A DNA stretch of 64,000 bases. Origin: Thiosulfatihalobacter marinus. GTDB lineage: Bacteria; Pseudomonadota; Alphaproteobacteria; Rhodobacterales; Rhodobacteraceae. A program made the position numbers and the translations under genes. A model generated the notes under the pieces. It was given only the letters and a program-made list of their open reading frames with translations. It was not told the origin of the DNA and made no database searches. How positions within the stretch are numbered: position 1 is the stretch's first letter; each line of letters starts with the position of its first letter. Shown here piece after piece: positions 26,400-35,275 of the stretch. The stretch is taken from positions 186,001 to 250,000 of the forward strand of contig NZ_JAECRZ010000004.1 of NCBI RefSeq assembly GCF_016019955.1, read 5' to 3'.

Positions 26400-27059
26400 T
26401 TACCCCCTCAGATGCGGCCGCGCCTTGTTGAAATAATCCACCCCCGTCACCGCCGTCAGCAGCGCCGCGACCCACAACAGGATCATCCCGATCCAGCCCG
26501 ACCAGACCATACCGTCATATTTCCAGCGCAATCCCTGCACGTCCTCGACCTGCCCCGCCATGATCTGATCCACCAGGTCCTGATCCATGCCCCAGGCGCT
26601 CATACCCAGGTAATGTTCGAACACGCCCTGCGCAAAAAGGATAGCGATTGCAATCATTTGCGTGGCCGTCTTCCATTTCGCCAGCTTCGTCACCTTCAGC
26701 GTTCCGGCCACGTCCCCCAGAAATTCCCGCAACCCCGACACGAACACTTCGCGGAACAGGATCACCGTCGCGGGCAACACCAGCCAGGGCGACATCGACG
26801 AATAGCCCACGATCACCATCAGCGCGATCACCACCATCGCCTTGTCGGCGATCGGGTCGATCATGGCACCCATCCGTGTCTCCTGCCCCCAGGCCCGCGC
26901 CAGGTAGCCATCAAACCAATCCGTCACCGCAGCCAGCAAAAACAGGCTCAGCGCGAACCAGTCGGCATAAGGGCGCGTGAAATACAGAAACATCACGGCC
27001 ACCATCGGCGCCGCCAACAACCGCAGCACGGAAAGGATATTTGGGATCGTCCAGGTCAT
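26400..27059 (-). CDS. pgsA: CDP-diacylglycerol-glycerol-3-phosphate 3-phosphatidyltransferase
   Basis: This 219-residue membrane enzyme makes phosphatidylglycerol phosphate. The CDP-alcohol phosphotransferase signature D-x2-D-G-x2-A-R-x8-G-x3-D-x3-D is complete, from DWFDGYLAR to GAMIDPIAD (about residues 67-89). There are about five hydrophobic helices. It is the first gene of the pgsA-moaD-moaE operon and is divergent from the small gene at 27182. Confidence 0.93.
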   Translation of the reverse strand: MTWTIPNILSVLRLLAAPMVAVMFLYFTRPYADWFALSLFLLAAVTDWFDGYLARAWGQETRMGAMIDPIADKAMVVIALMVIVGYSSMSPWLVLPATVILFREVFVSGLREFLGDVAGTLKVTKLAKWKTATQMIAIAILFAQGVFEHYLGMSAWGMDQDLVDQIMAGQVEDVQGLRWKYDGMVWSGWIGMILLWVAALLTAVTGVDYFNKARPHLRG

Positions 27060-27181
27060 GGTGAATGCTTACGTCCTTTTGCCCCCGACAGGAAGCCCGC
27101 ACAGACCCGAATTTGGGCGCGTGCGACGAATGTGCTAAGCTGTGTTTGCGTGCATCGAAACACATGAATGAGGGACCGAAC

Positions 27182-27511
27182 ATGAAACCCGTGGTTCTCC
27201 TGATCGGCAAGCTGCGCCAGGTCATCGGCAGCGTGCCCCAACAGCTCGATCACCTGCCTGTCAACTGGCTGGGCGCACATGACCACGCCGAGGTCATGCA
27301 CCAGCTTGATCACGAGCCCAACATCGCCTGCGCCATCATCGGCGGCTCGCTGCCCGACGACGTGCGCGGCGACATCGTGGCCATGATCGCCAGCCAACGG
27401 CCCGATATCTGCATCCACGTCAAGGACCGCGCCTCGGGGCCGGATGCCATGGCGGATTTTGTCGAACGCGTGGTGCGGATGCAGTTCGTCAACGACCGCA
27501 CCCCGGCCTGA
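27182..27511 (+). CDS. Small alpha/beta protein of unknown function
   Basis: This 109-residue soluble protein has alternating hydrophobic strands and helices (VVLLIGKL, IACAIIGGSL, ICIHVKDR), reminiscent of a receiver or Rossmann-like fold. It shows no phosphoacceptor Asp in the expected place. A GAGGGA sequence lies about 6-8 nt before the ATG. It sits alone on the + strand between pgsA and uvrC, which are both on the minus strand. No function can be assigned. Confidence 0.6.
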   Translation: MKPVVLLIGKLRQVIGSVPQQLDHLPVNWLGAHDHAEVMHQLDHEPNIACAIIGGSLPDDVRGDIVAMIASQRPDICIHVKDRASGPDAMADFVERVVRMQFVNDRTPA

Positions 27512-27521
27512 TCCGCGAGGA

Positions 27522-27537
27522 AAGCCCGCAAGGGCTT
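27522..27537. terminator. Short hairpin between convergent small gene and uvrC
   Basis: AAGCCC and GGGCTT pair around a GCAA loop 11 nt after the stop at 27511. There is no strong T tract, so this is a weak terminator candidate for either direction. Confidence 0.35.
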
Positions 27538-27549
27538 GACGAGCGCCCG

Positions 27550-29424
27550 CTAGCCGCGCTCGTGAAAGAAGTCATAGATGGTTTCGGCCAACGCGTCCGA
27601 TATCCCGTCCACCGCCCTGAGATCGGCCAGATTGGCGCGTGACACGGCCTTGGCGCTGCCGAAATGCGCCAGCAAGGCGCGTTTGCGCGTTGCCCCCACG
27701 CCGGGAACGTCATCCAACGGAGTCGCCCCGATTGCCTTGGCGCGCTTGGCCCGGTGGGTGCCGATGGCAAAGCGATGCGCCTCGTCGCGCAGGCGTTGAA
27801 CGAAATACAACACCGGATCATTGTGGCGCAGCGCCATCACCCGCTGGCCCACGCGGTGGAACTCTTCCTTGCCCGCGTCGCGGTCCACGCCCTTGGCGAC
27901 CCCCACCATCGGGATATCCGCCACCCCCATCTCCTGCATGATCCCGGCCACGGCCGAGACCTGCCCCGCCCCCCCGTCAATCAACAACAGGTCCGGCCAC
28001 ATGCCGTTGGCGCGGTCCGGGTCTTCCTTCAGCAGCCGCCTGAAACGTCGGGTCAGCACCTCTTTCATCATGCCGAAATCATCCCCCGGCGTCAGGTCGT
28101 CGCCCTTGATATTGAACTTGCGATAGCTGTTTTTCATGAACCCGTCCGGCCCCGCGACAATCATCGCGCCCACCGCGTTGGTGCCCTGAATGTGGCTGTT
28201 GTCATAAACCTCGATCCGCTGCGGCGGCGCTGTCAGGCCAAAAGCATCCGCCAGCCCCTGCAACAGCCTGGCCTGCGTCGCGGTCTCGCTCATCTTGCGC
28301 GCCAGGCTTTCGCGCGCATTGCGCGCCGCCCCGGCCACCAGCTCTGCCTTCTCCCCCCTCCGGGGCACCACGATCTCCACCTTGCGCCCCAGCTTCTGGC
28401 TCAGCGCATCCGCCATCAGATCGGCATTGTCGATCCCGTGGCTCAGGATCAGCTGCCGCGCCGGATCCTTGGTGTCATAGAACTGCCCGATGAACGCCTC
28501 CAGCACTTCCGCCGCCTCGATCTCGGCCCCCACGCGCGGATAGAAATCCCGGTTGCCCCAGTTCTGATGCCCCCGGATAAAGAACACCTGCACACAGGCC
28601 TGCCCCTTTTCCAGATGCAGCGCGATCACATCCGCCTCGGCCACGCCGCGCGGGTTGATGCCCTGCGCGCTTTGCACATTGGTCAGCGCCTTGATCCGGT
28701 CGCGCAGCGACGCCGCCTGCTCAAACTCCATCGCCTCCGATGCCGCCTGCATCTGCCGGGCCAGGGTTTCCTGTATCTGGGTCGAGCGCCCGGAAAGAAA
28801 CCGTTCGGCATCATGCACGCTCCGGGCATAATCCGCCTTGGAAATCTTGCCCACACAGGGCGCCGAACAACGCTTGATCTGGTAAAGCAGGCAGGGCCGC
28901 GTGCGGCTTTCAAAGCTCGCGTCCGAACAATTGCGCAGCAAGAACACCTTTTGCAGCTGGTTCAGCGTCCGGTTCACCGCCCCGGCGCTGGCGAACGGGC
29001 CGTAATAGCTGCCCTTTTCCTTCTTGGCGCCGCGATGCTTCTTGATCTGGGCAAAGTCATGCGTCTTGCTCACCAGGATATTGGGAAAGCTTTTGTCGTC
29101 GCGCAGCAGCACATTGTATTTCGGTTTGAGCTGCTTGATCAGGTTCTGTTCCAGCAACAGCGCCTCGGTTTCCGTCCGGGTGGTCAGGAACATCATCGAG
29201 GCGGTCTCGGAAATCATCCGCGCGATCCGCCCCGAATGGCCGCCCGGCCGGGCATAGTTTGACACCCGCGCGCGCAGGTTGCGCGCCTTGCCGACGTACA
29301 GAACCCGCGCCTGGGCATCCAGCATCCGATATACACCCGGCGATCCGTCCAGCGTCTTCAGGTAGGACTGGATACAGGCATAGCCGGTGGGCGCGTTAGG
29401 GGTTTGTTGATCCTGGGATGTCAT
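27550..29424 (-). CDS. uvrC: Excinuclease ABC subunit C
   Basis: This 624-residue protein makes the dual incisions in nucleotide excision repair. An N-terminal GIY-YIG domain (about 25-105; [23 protein letters not shown]) is followed by a Cys-rich stretch ([14 protein letters not shown]), a UVR domain (about 205-240), the RNase H-like endonuclease domain (about 370-540; [21 protein letters not shown]) and C-terminal helix-hairpin-helix motifs. I use ATG 29424. The frame stays open for 50 more codons into A+T-rich sequence that does not look coding. No strong Shine-Dalgarno is visible. Confidence 0.93.
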   Translation of the reverse strand: MTSQDQQTPNAPTGYACIQSYLKTLDGSPGVYRMLDAQARVLYVGKARNLRARVSNYARPGGHSGRIARMISETASMMFLTTRTETEALLLEQNLIKQLKPKYNVLLRDDKSFPNILVSKTHDFAQIKKHRGAKKEKGSYYGPFASAGAVNRTLNQLQKVFLLRNCSDASFESRTRPCLLYQIKRCSAPCVGKISKADYARSVHDAERFLSGRSTQIQETLARQMQAASEAMEFEQAASLRDRIKALTNVQSAQGINPRGVAEADVIALHLEKGQACVQVFFIRGHQNWGNRDFYPRVGAEIEAAEVLEAFIGQFYDTKDPARQLILSHGIDNADLMADALSQKLGRKVEIVVPRRGEKAELVAGAARNARESLARKMSETATQARLLQGLADAFGLTAPPQRIEVYDNSHIQGTNAVGAMIVAGPDGFMKNSYRKFNIKGDDLTPGDDFGMMKEVLTRRFRRLLKEDPDRANGMWPDLLLIDGGAGQVSAVAGIMQEMGVADIPMVGVAKGVDRDAGKEEFHRVGQRVMALRHNDPVLYFVQRLRDEAHRFAIGTHRAKRAKAIGATPLDDVPGVGATRKRALLAHFGSAKAVSRANLADLRAVDGISDALAETIYDFFHERG

Positions 29425-29503
29425 AGTGCACCGAGATATGATTCTTTTGGGCCCGCTGCAATCTCCGGGATTTTTTCGCAACCCAAAACAAATCCACCAA
29501 ACC

Positions 29504-29512
29504 TGTGGATAA
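29504..29512 (-). promoter_or_regulatory. Perfect DnaA-box sequence
   Basis: TGTGGATAA on the + strand equals TTATCCACA on the minus strand, the strongest known DnaA-box sequence. Only one exact copy is visible in the region. A 9-mer can occur by chance, but its placement in the A+T-rich spacer makes it worth recording. Confidence 0.5.
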
Positions 29513-29652
29513 GTCTGGAGATATCTTTGCGTGAACTGGAAATTTTTGTTGTTTTCGGCCCGGTTCGTTGATTTGCCCAATTTTTAGGCGATAACTCAAG
29601 TGATTGTTTTTGCTCGATATTTTTTTCCAACACCAACAAACGACTGATAACA

Positions 29653-29668
29653 TTAACAAAATTGTAAC
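29653..29668 (+). promoter_or_regulatory. Near-consensus CtrA site
   Basis: TTAA, seven bases, then GTAAC: one mismatch to the CtrA full-site consensus TTAA-N7-TTAAC. It lies in the same A+T-rich spacer as the DnaA box. A+T richness raises the chance of a random match. Confidence 0.3.
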
Positions 29669-29759
29669 ACTTGTGTAACGCGATCGCGGCAGGTGCAAAA
29701 CTTGTATGGCGCCCACATGTTCAAAGCCGTTCCCATGCCGCAAGGCAACCGCGCCGCGC

Positions 29760-30539
29760 CTATTCAACGCCCAGGATATCAGGTGATTTCCAGGCCAGGT
29801 GCTGGCCCCCGTCCACACAGATCAACTGACCCGTAACCGCCTTGGCCTCCAACAGGAATCCCAGCGCCGCCACGATGTCTCCGGTATCCGCCCCCCGTTC
29901 CAGCACCGTGTTGGCGCGCTGGTCAGCAAAGTGTTTGTCGCTCTGGCGCGCGCCCTTCAGCGTTGGCCCCGGCCCGATCGCATTCACCCGGATATGGGGT
30001 GCCAGCCCCTGCGCCGCCGTCTGCGTCAGCGCCCAAAGACCCATCTTGGCAATCGTATAGGTCGAGAACTCGGGAGTCAGCTTGCGCACCCGCTGGTCCA
30101 CCATGTTCACCACAAGCCCCGCCGCCACCGGTTCCCCGTTCGCGTCGCGCGCCGCCGCCAGCCCCTGACGCGCCATGGCCTGGATCAGAACATAGGGCGC
30201 GCGCAGGTTGCTCTCCAGATGCCGGTCCCAGCTGGCGCGGGTGGCGGTCTCGATCCGGTCGTATTCAAAGATTGACGCGTTGTTCACCAGGCATGTCACG
30301 GCCCCGCCAAGCGCCTCTGCGGCGCGTGGCAAAAGCGCCTGCGCCTCGGCCTCGATCAACAGATCGGCCTGCACCGTGACCGCCTTGCGCCCCAGCGCCC
30401 GGATCGCCCCGGCTGTGTCTTCTGCGGCGTCGGCGGACCCTGCATAATGCACCGCAACATCATGGCCGCGCCGCGCCAGTTCCAGCGCCATCGCGCGTCC
30501 CAGCCGCTTGCCCGCCCCTGTGACCAAGGCCTTTCCCAT
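29760..30539 (-). CDS. Short-chain dehydrogenase, pteridine-reductase-like
   Basis: This 259-residue NAD(P)-dependent SDR has TGAGKRLGRAMA as its cofactor motif (about residues 7-18), where the Lys-Arg form resembles pteridine reductase and FolM rather than the usual TGxxxGxG. It also has LVNNAS (about 85) and the catalytic YTIAK (about 161-165). A role in dihydromonapterin or folate reduction is plausible but only inferred. It is the downstream neighbour of an antiporter gene (9-nt gap) on the same strand. Confidence 0.8.
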   Translation of the reverse strand: MGKALVTGAGKRLGRAMALELARRGHDVAVHYAGSADAAEDTAGAIRALGRKAVTVQADLLIEAEAQALLPRAAEALGGAVTCLVNNASIFEYDRIETATRASWDRHLESNLRAPYVLIQAMARQGLAAARDANGEPVAAGLVVNMVDQRVRKLTPEFSTYTIAKMGLWALTQTAAQGLAPHIRVNAIGPGPTLKGARQSDKHFADQRANTVLERGADTGDIVAALGFLLEAKAVTGQLICVDGGQHLAWKSPDILGVE

Positions 30540-30548
30540 CGCCCTCTC

Positions 30549-31499
30549 CTATGTCAGGACCACGATGATATAAAGCAGATAAAGCAGCGTCAGCACCACC
30601 CCCCAGAGCCGCGAGATGTCCCGCTTGAGGAACACGAAAGGCACGATCAGGACCGACGCGCCCAGCATCACCCACAGATCGAACACCAGGAATTTCGGGT
30701 CGACCGGAATGGGATGCACCACTGCCGTGATCCCGATGATCGCAAGCAGGTTGAACATGTTCGACCCGATCACGTTGCCCAGGGCCACATCCGCCTGCCT
30801 GCGCAGGGCCGCCATCACGGTGGTGGCCAGTTCCGGCAACGACGTGCCCAGCGCCACAAGCGTCAGCCCGATCACCGTATCCGAAACACCATAGTGGCGC
30901 GCGATGATCTCGGCATTGTCCACCATCAGGTCGGCGCCCAGCGGCAGCCCGGCAAGCCCCAACAGCAGGAACACCGCGATGCGCCACCACGGCATGTCCG
31001 GGTCCGCGCCTTCCACGTCTTCCTCGGTCTCGGCAATCCCCGCCAGCGCCCGCCGGTGCGCGCGCGCCTGGTGGAAGGCATCCCCCAGAACAAAGGCCAA
31101 CGCGCCCAGCAGAACAATTCCGGCCCAGAAATCGAACAGGCCCCGAAAGGCCAGGGCAATGAACAGCAGCGTCGCCGCGATCATGAAATTGTAGGTCCGG
31201 CGCGTGTTGCAGTGGCTGGTGTGCAAGGTAGCCAGGATCGCCGGAATCCCCAGCACCAAGAGAATATTTGCCGTGTTCGATCCGACCACGTTGCCCATGG
31301 CGATACCCGGCGCGTTATTCATCACCGCCTGCAACGAGATCAACAATTCCGGCGCCGAAGTGCCAAAGGCCACGATGGTCAGCGACACGATCAGCGCCGG
31401 GATCCCGATCCGCAGTGACAGGTTGACCGCCCCCCGAACCAGCGCGTCCCCGGCCAGAAGCAGGATCACCAGCCCCAACGAGACAAGAGCCCACTCCAT
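30549..31499 (-). CDS. Calcium/sodium antiporter family (CaCA) protein
   Basis: This 316-residue membrane protein has the two inverted alpha repeats of the CaCA superfamily: VAFGTSAPELLISL with GNVVGSNTANILLVLG in the first half, and VALGTSLPELATTV with GNVIGSNMFNLLAIIG in the second. A hydrophilic acidic loop (about 160-180) joins the halves. It resembles E. coli YrbG. The start at 31499 is 2 nt before the stop of the preceding small gene, so they are in one operon. Confidence 0.9.
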   Translation of the reverse strand: MEWALVSLGLVILLLAGDALVRGAVNLSLRIGIPALIVSLTIVAFGTSAPELLISLQAVMNNAPGIAMGNVVGSNTANILLVLGIPAILATLHTSHCNTRRTYNFMIAATLLFIALAFRGLFDFWAGIVLLGALAFVLGDAFHQARAHRRALAGIAETEEDVEGADPDMPWWRIAVFLLLGLAGLPLGADLMVDNAEIIARHYGVSDTVIGLTLVALGTSLPELATTVMAALRRQADVALGNVIGSNMFNLLAIIGITAVVHPIPVDPKFLVFDLWVMLGASVLIVPFVFLKRDISRLWGVVLTLLYLLYIIVVLT

Positions 31500-31501
31500 C
31501 C

Positions 31502-31669
31502 CTAGCCCTTCTTCTTGCGGCAGGGGCACGGCCCCTTGCCGATCCGATATCGCCCGCATTTGGGGCATTTCGCGGATTGCAGCCGTTTCTGGCCCGGAAA
31601 GCGCAGCTTGCCGATCATCGCCAGCAGCGCCATTCCAACAAGAAACAGAGAGACAATCTTGACAATCAC
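31502..31669 (-). CDS. Small membrane protein with zinc-ribbon-like tail
   Basis: This is a 55-residue protein if it is read from GTG 31669, just after the sppA stop. One N-terminal hydrophobic helix (IVSLFLVGMALLAMIG) is followed by CPKCGRYRIGKGPCPC, a four-cysteine cluster that looks like a zinc ribbon, and a basic end. An alternative ATG at 31690 would overlap sppA by 18 nt or more. The function is unknown. It stands between the sppA and antiporter genes. Confidence 0.65.
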   Translation of the reverse strand: MIVKIVSLFLVGMALLAMIGKLRFPGQKRLQSAKCPKCGRYRIGKGPCPCRKKKG

Positions 31670-31670
31670 G

Positions 31671-32468
31671 TCAGATGCCAAACCGGGCATACTCCGCCCG
31701 TTCCTCGATCCCCGCCAGCGCATCCTGCGCCAGCGTCGCGCCAAAACGCTGCCACACCGGGCGGCGCAGCCCATACCGGCGCAGCTTCACATCCTTGCCG
31801 AATTTTTCCTTCAACACGGGCATCATGTGGCCCAGCCCGTCGATCAGGCCCAGCTTTTCCGCCTCGCGCCCGATCCACACTTCGCCGGTGAACATTTCCG
31901 GCACGTTTTCCAGCTTGTCACCCCGTCGGGTTTTGACATGCCGGATGAAACTGGCGTGAATCTGTTCCAGCAACGCGGTCAGGCGCTGCACGTCCTCGGG
32001 TTTTTCCGGCTTGAACGGGTCCAGCATGGACTTGGATTTACCGGCCGTGTGCACACGCCGTTCCAGCCCCTGGCGCGACAGGAACACATGCGCGCCAAAC
32101 CCGGCGGAAATCACCCCGATCGACCCGACGATCGAATTGTCATCGGCATAAATCTCGTCCGCCGCCGCCGCCAGCCAGTAGCCACCCGACGCCGCCACGT
32201 CCTCGACAAAGGCCAGAACGGGGATCTCCTTTTCCTCGGCCAGCCGCCGGATGCGGCTGCCGATCATGGCGCTCTGCACCGGGCTGCCGCCGGGCGAATT
32301 GATCTCCAGCACCAGCGCCCTGGGTTTGCCGCGCCGCACCGCCCTTTCCAGGATCGGCCCCAGCGTCTGGTCATTCAGTTGTCCACGAGGCCCGGCCCCG
32401 ATCACGCCATTCAGGCGCACGACGGCAACGGTTGGCGGGGTTTTGAGGAAAGGTATCCAGCGTCTCAT
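31671..32468 (-). CDS. sppA: S49-family signal-peptide peptidase-like protease
   Basis: This 265-residue short SppA/SohB-type serine protease has the nucleophile Ser in DVAASGGYWLA (about residue 95) and the general-base Lys in GKSKSMLDPF (about 146). It lacks the duplicated N-terminal half of long SppA, so it probably works as a homo-oligomer. I see no clear N-terminal transmembrane helix, only a hydrophobic patch (TVAVVRLNGVIG), so membrane attachment is uncertain. It heads an operon with the Zn-ribbon protein, the antiporter and perhaps the SDR. Confidence 0.88.
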   Translation of the reverse strand: MRRWIPFLKTPPTVAVVRLNGVIGAGPRGQLNDQTLGPILERAVRRGKPRALVLEINSPGGSPVQSAMIGSRIRRLAEEKEIPVLAFVEDVAASGGYWLAAAADEIYADDNSIVGSIGVISAGFGAHVFLSRQGLERRVHTAGKSKSMLDPFKPEKPEDVQRLTALLEQIHASFIRHVKTRRGDKLENVPEMFTGEVWIGREAEKLGLIDGLGHMMPVLKEKFGKDVKLRRYGLRRPVWQRFGATLAQDALAGIEERAEYARFGI

Positions 32469-32606
32469 GTCTTCGCACATAGAATGCCCGCCAGCCTTTC
32501 ACAAGGCAGGCCCCGCAGAAAGCCGCGATGTCGTGTCATATTCAGGCGTTGCGGCAACAACCCATTCCGGACATGCGCGCACAGCCCCCTTGCCCCGGCA
32601 CGGGCC

Positions 32607-33368
32607 TCAGGTGCGGATGCGCCAGCCGGTGCGGAAAATCCACCACACCACCCCCAGACACAGGGCCGTGAACGCGGCAATCGCCAGAAGGCTCAGCCCG
32701 ATCGGCACATCCGCCACGCCAAAGAACGACCAGCGGAACCCGGAAATCAGGTACACCACCGGGTTGAACAGCGTGATTTTCTGCCAGACCGGCGGCAGCA
32801 TCGCGATGGAATAGAACGAGCCGCCCAGAAACACCAAAGGCGTGATCACCAAAAGCGGGATCAGCTGCAATTGTTCGAAATTCTGCGCCCAGATGCCGAT
32901 TATGAACCCGAACAGCGCAAAGCTCAGGCAGGTCAGCAGCAGAAACGCGATCATCGCCAGCGGGTTCTGGATCTGAAGATCCACAAACAGCGCCGCCGTG
33001 CCCAGTATCACCAGCCCGATGAACAGCGCCTTGGTCGCCGCCGCGCCCACGAACCCCAGAACGATCTCCAGGAAATTCACCGGGGCTGACAGCAATTCAT
33101 AGATCGTGCCGATGAATTTCGGGAAATAGATACCAAAGGACGCGTTGGTGATCGCCTGGGTCATCACGCTCAGCATGATCAGCCCCGGCACGATGAACGC
33201 GCCATAGCTCACGCCCTCAACCTGGTCGATCCGGCTGCCGATGGCGGCGCCGAACACCACGAAATACAGTGATGTCGAGATCACCGGAGAGATGAAGCTT
33301 TGCGCGATTGTGCGGAAAAATCGTGTCATTTCCGAAACATAAATTGCGCGGATCGCGGCCCGGTTCAT
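32607..33368 (-). CDS. ABC-2 type transporter permease
   Basis: This 253-residue membrane protein has about six transmembrane helices and the ABC-2 signature region near [16 protein letters not shown] (about 170-185). Its start overlaps the stop of the ATPase gene by 4 nt (ATGA), so the pair is translated together as an exporter. The substrate is unknown; relatives export drugs, polysaccharide or lipid-linked compounds. The 138 nt between it and sppA show no gene. Confidence 0.9.
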   Translation of the reverse strand: MNRAAIRAIYVSEMTRFFRTIAQSFISPVISTSLYFVVFGAAIGSRIDQVEGVSYGAFIVPGLIMLSVMTQAITNASFGIYFPKFIGTIYELLSAPVNFLEIVLGFVGAAATKALFIGLVILGTAALFVDLQIQNPLAMIAFLLLTCLSFALFGFIIGIWAQNFEQLQLIPLLVITPLVFLGGSFYSIAMLPPVWQKITLFNPVVYLISGFRWSFFGVADVPIGLSLLAIAAFTALCLGVVWWIFRTGWRIRT

Positions 33369-34294
33369 GCGGCGCCCTCCCTGACCAGACCGACGAAAAT
33401 ATCTTCGAGGCTGGATTGTTCCGTCTGGATATCGCGCAGCGACATCCCCGCCGCCGACAAATCCGCCAACAGCCGGGTAATGCCCGTGCCCTCGCCACGC
33501 GTGTCATAGGTATAGCGCAGCGCATGGCCGTTCCCGACGATCTCCAGCCCATACCCGGCCAGAACCTCGGGGATGGCCGTCACCGGATCCAGCAGATCGA
33601 TTTGCAGGCATTTCTGCCCCAACCGCTTCATCAGCGCCGCCTTCTCCTCGACCAAAAGCAACTGCCCGCCATTGATCACGCCCACCCGGTCGGCAATCGC
33701 CTCGGCCTCTTCGATATAATGTGTCGTCAGAACGATGGTCGTGCCCTGCGCCTTCAGCCCGTCCACGATGGCCCACATGTCCTTGCGCAGCTCCACATCC
33801 ACGCCGGCCGTCGGTTCGTCCAGGAACAACAGCGCCGGCTCGTGGCTCAGCGCCTTGGCGATCAGCACCCGCCGCTTCATACCCCCCGACAGTTCCACCA
33901 CCCGCGCATCGCGCTTGTCCCAAAGCGACAGCTGGCGCAGGATCCGTTCGATCAGCCCGTCATCCCTGGGCTTGCCGAACAGGCCGCGCGTAAAGGCAAC
34001 CGTGTCCTTGACCTTCGAGAACGGTTCCAGGTGGATTTCCTGCGGCACAAGCCCGATCAGACGGCGCGCGTCGCGGTAGCCTGACACCACGTCATGCCCG
34101 CCCACCGTGACAGAGCCACCGCTCGGGCTGGTGATGCCGCAGATCGTCGAAATCAGCGTGGTCTTGCCCGCGCCATTCGGCCCCAACAGGGCCAGAATCT
34201 CGCCCGTCTCAATGGCCAGCGTCACACCCTTCAGCGCTTCGAACCCGCCCGCATATGTTTTTCGCAAATCGCGGATATCGGCAATCGTTTCCAT
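33365..34294 (-). CDS. ABC exporter ATP-binding protein
   Basis: This 309-residue ABC ATPase has Walker [10 protein letters not shown] (about residues 38-46), signature LSGGMKRR (about 133), Walker [12 protein letters not shown] and the switch His in LTTHY. A C-terminal extension of about 90 residues is typical of DrrA/NodI-like exporters. I start it at 34294 ([10 protein letters not shown]); codons further upstream lack support. It overlaps the permease gene by 4 nt. Confidence 0.92.
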   Translation of the reverse strand: METIADIRDLRKTYAGGFEALKGVTLAIETGEILALLGPNGAGKTTLISTICGITSPSGGSVTVGGHDVVSGYRDARRLIGLVPQEIHLEPFSKVKDTVAFTRGLFGKPRDDGLIERILRQLSLWDKRDARVVELSGGMKRRVLIAKALSHEPALLFLDEPTAGVDVELRKDMWAIVDGLKAQGTTIVLTTHYIEEAEAIADRVGVINGGQLLLVEEKAALMKRLGQKCLQIDLLDPVTAIPEVLAGYGLEIVGNGHALRYTYDTRGEGTGITRLLADLSAAGMSLRDIQTEQSSLEDIFVGLVREGAA

Positions 34295-34390
34295 TCGTCC
34301 CTCATGTGTTCGCCCGCGCGAGACTATCATCCCACGCACCAACACCAAGGGCAAAACCGAGAGACCGGCCTGTGCGCTGGCGCACCCGGT

Positions 34391-34912
34391 TCAACCGCCT
34401 CTCAATCGGCTCAAAAGCCCCTTCTTTTCACCCTCCGGGACCGGCTCTTCGCCGGTCCCGGCGTCTTCGCTCGGGCCCTCCAGACGGTCCTGCAAATTCG
34501 AAAAGAACTGATCCGCCATCTTCTTGGCAAACCCGTCGATCAGCCGCGAGCCAAGCTGCGCCAGCTTGCCGCCCACCTTGGCATCCACCTCATAGCTCAG
34601 CACCGTGCCCGCGCCGCTCTCGGCCAGGGTCACATCGGCACTGCCCTTGGCAAACCCGGCCGCGCCGCCCTTGCCCTCGCCACTCAACGTCAGGCTCTGG
34701 CCTTCGACGATATCGGACAGCACAACACGCCCCTTGAATGTCGCCTTCACAGGGCCAACCTTCTGGGTCACAACCGCGTCAAACCCATCTTCGGGCGTGC
34801 CGCTCACCTCGGTGGCGCCGGGCACACAATCCTTCAACATTTCGGCGCTCAACAGCGCCGCCCACACCTCGGCCACGGGGGCCGCGATCTCTCGCTGATC
34901 ACTCATGTGCAT
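34391..34912 (-). CDS. CoxG-like SRPBCC-domain protein
   Basis: This 173-residue protein has a START/Bet v1-like fold of the carbon-monoxide-dehydrogenase subunit G (CoxG) family (about residues 1-145; EVWAALLSAEMLKDCVPG, then a GKLAQLGSRLIDGFAKKMADQ helix). A variable charged C-terminus follows. AGGAGG lies 8 nt before ATG 34912. No CO dehydrogenase genes are nearby, so it may serve another membrane or quinone-linked enzyme. It is divergent from the MaoC operon. Confidence 0.8.
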   Translation of the reverse strand: MHMSDQREIAAPVAEVWAALLSAEMLKDCVPGATEVSGTPEDGFDAVVTQKVGPVKATFKGRVVLSDIVEGQSLTLSGEGKGGAAGFAKGSADVTLAESGAGTVLSYEVDAKVGGKLAQLGSRLIDGFAKKMADQFFSNLQDRLEGPSEDAGTGEEPVPEGEKKGLLSRLRGG

Positions 34913-35275
34913 CGGTTGATCCTCCTGCTTGCCGGTGCTGGCGCCAAACTAGGGCCGCATGACCTGCGGCGCAACCAGACCAAGGTCTAAACCCGGCCCC
35001 GAATCCACGCCTGCCGGCAGGGCCGGTGGGGTGTCCACCCGCTTAGGGGTGTTGCGCCATGTTCGCCGGCACCGGCACCAACCCCGCCCTGCGTGCCATG
35101 ACCTGACGCAACGTCGTTTCACGCACAGGCCCCGAATACAAAGGATTCCGCTGTCTTTCATGGGAAAGGCACAGATTTCCGCATTGCGGAATTAAATTCT
35201 GCGGATTGACAGGCAAGCCCGAATTCGCTCTCTTCCCGCAGGACGACCCGCAAACACAACCACAGGAGAGCGCCC
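34913..35275. other. Intergenic region upstream of the MaoC-thiolase operon
   Basis: These 363 bases between the divergent CoxG-like and MaoC genes hold no gene that I can support. A G+C-rich hairpin-prone stretch lies near 35020-35040 (GGTGGGGTGTCCACCC). The A+T-rich operator at 35177-35202 lies about 75 nt before the MaoC start. A TTGACA at 35206-35211 could be a -35 box, but no matching -10 box is evident. Confidence 0.5.
35177..35202 (+). promoter_or_regulatory. Three-half-site operator upstream of the MaoC operon
   Basis: TTCCGC-ATT-GCGGAA is a perfect 6-bp-arm palindrome (35177-35191), followed after 5 bp by a third half-site, TTCTGC (35197-35202). The same layout in the opposite orientation occurs at 43242-43267, in front of the rest of the catabolic genes. 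A palindrome plus an extra half-site is the arrangement reported for IclR-family regulators such as PcaU. The likely binder is the IclR protein encoded at 45024. Confidence 0.65.

Larger units (their letters stand above)
29425..29759. other. A+T-rich intergenic region
   Basis: These 335 bases between uvrC and the SDR gene contain many runs of A and T, in sharp contrast to the G+C-rich genome. I see no gene or RNA in them. They contain a perfect DnaA-box sequence (29504-29512), a near-consensus CtrA site (29653-29668) and several T-rich blocks (29470-29476, 29624-29632). They should at least hold the uvrC promoter. Confidence 0.55.

Noticed and set aside
27664-29262. A 532-codon + strand frame over uvrC
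   Set aside because: It is antisense to well-conserved uvrC domains and has His/Arg-rich composition typical of shadow frames.
35206-35211. TTGACA as a -35 box of the MaoC operon
   Set aside because: No acceptable -10 hexamer lies 16-18 bp downstream, so I record only the operator.
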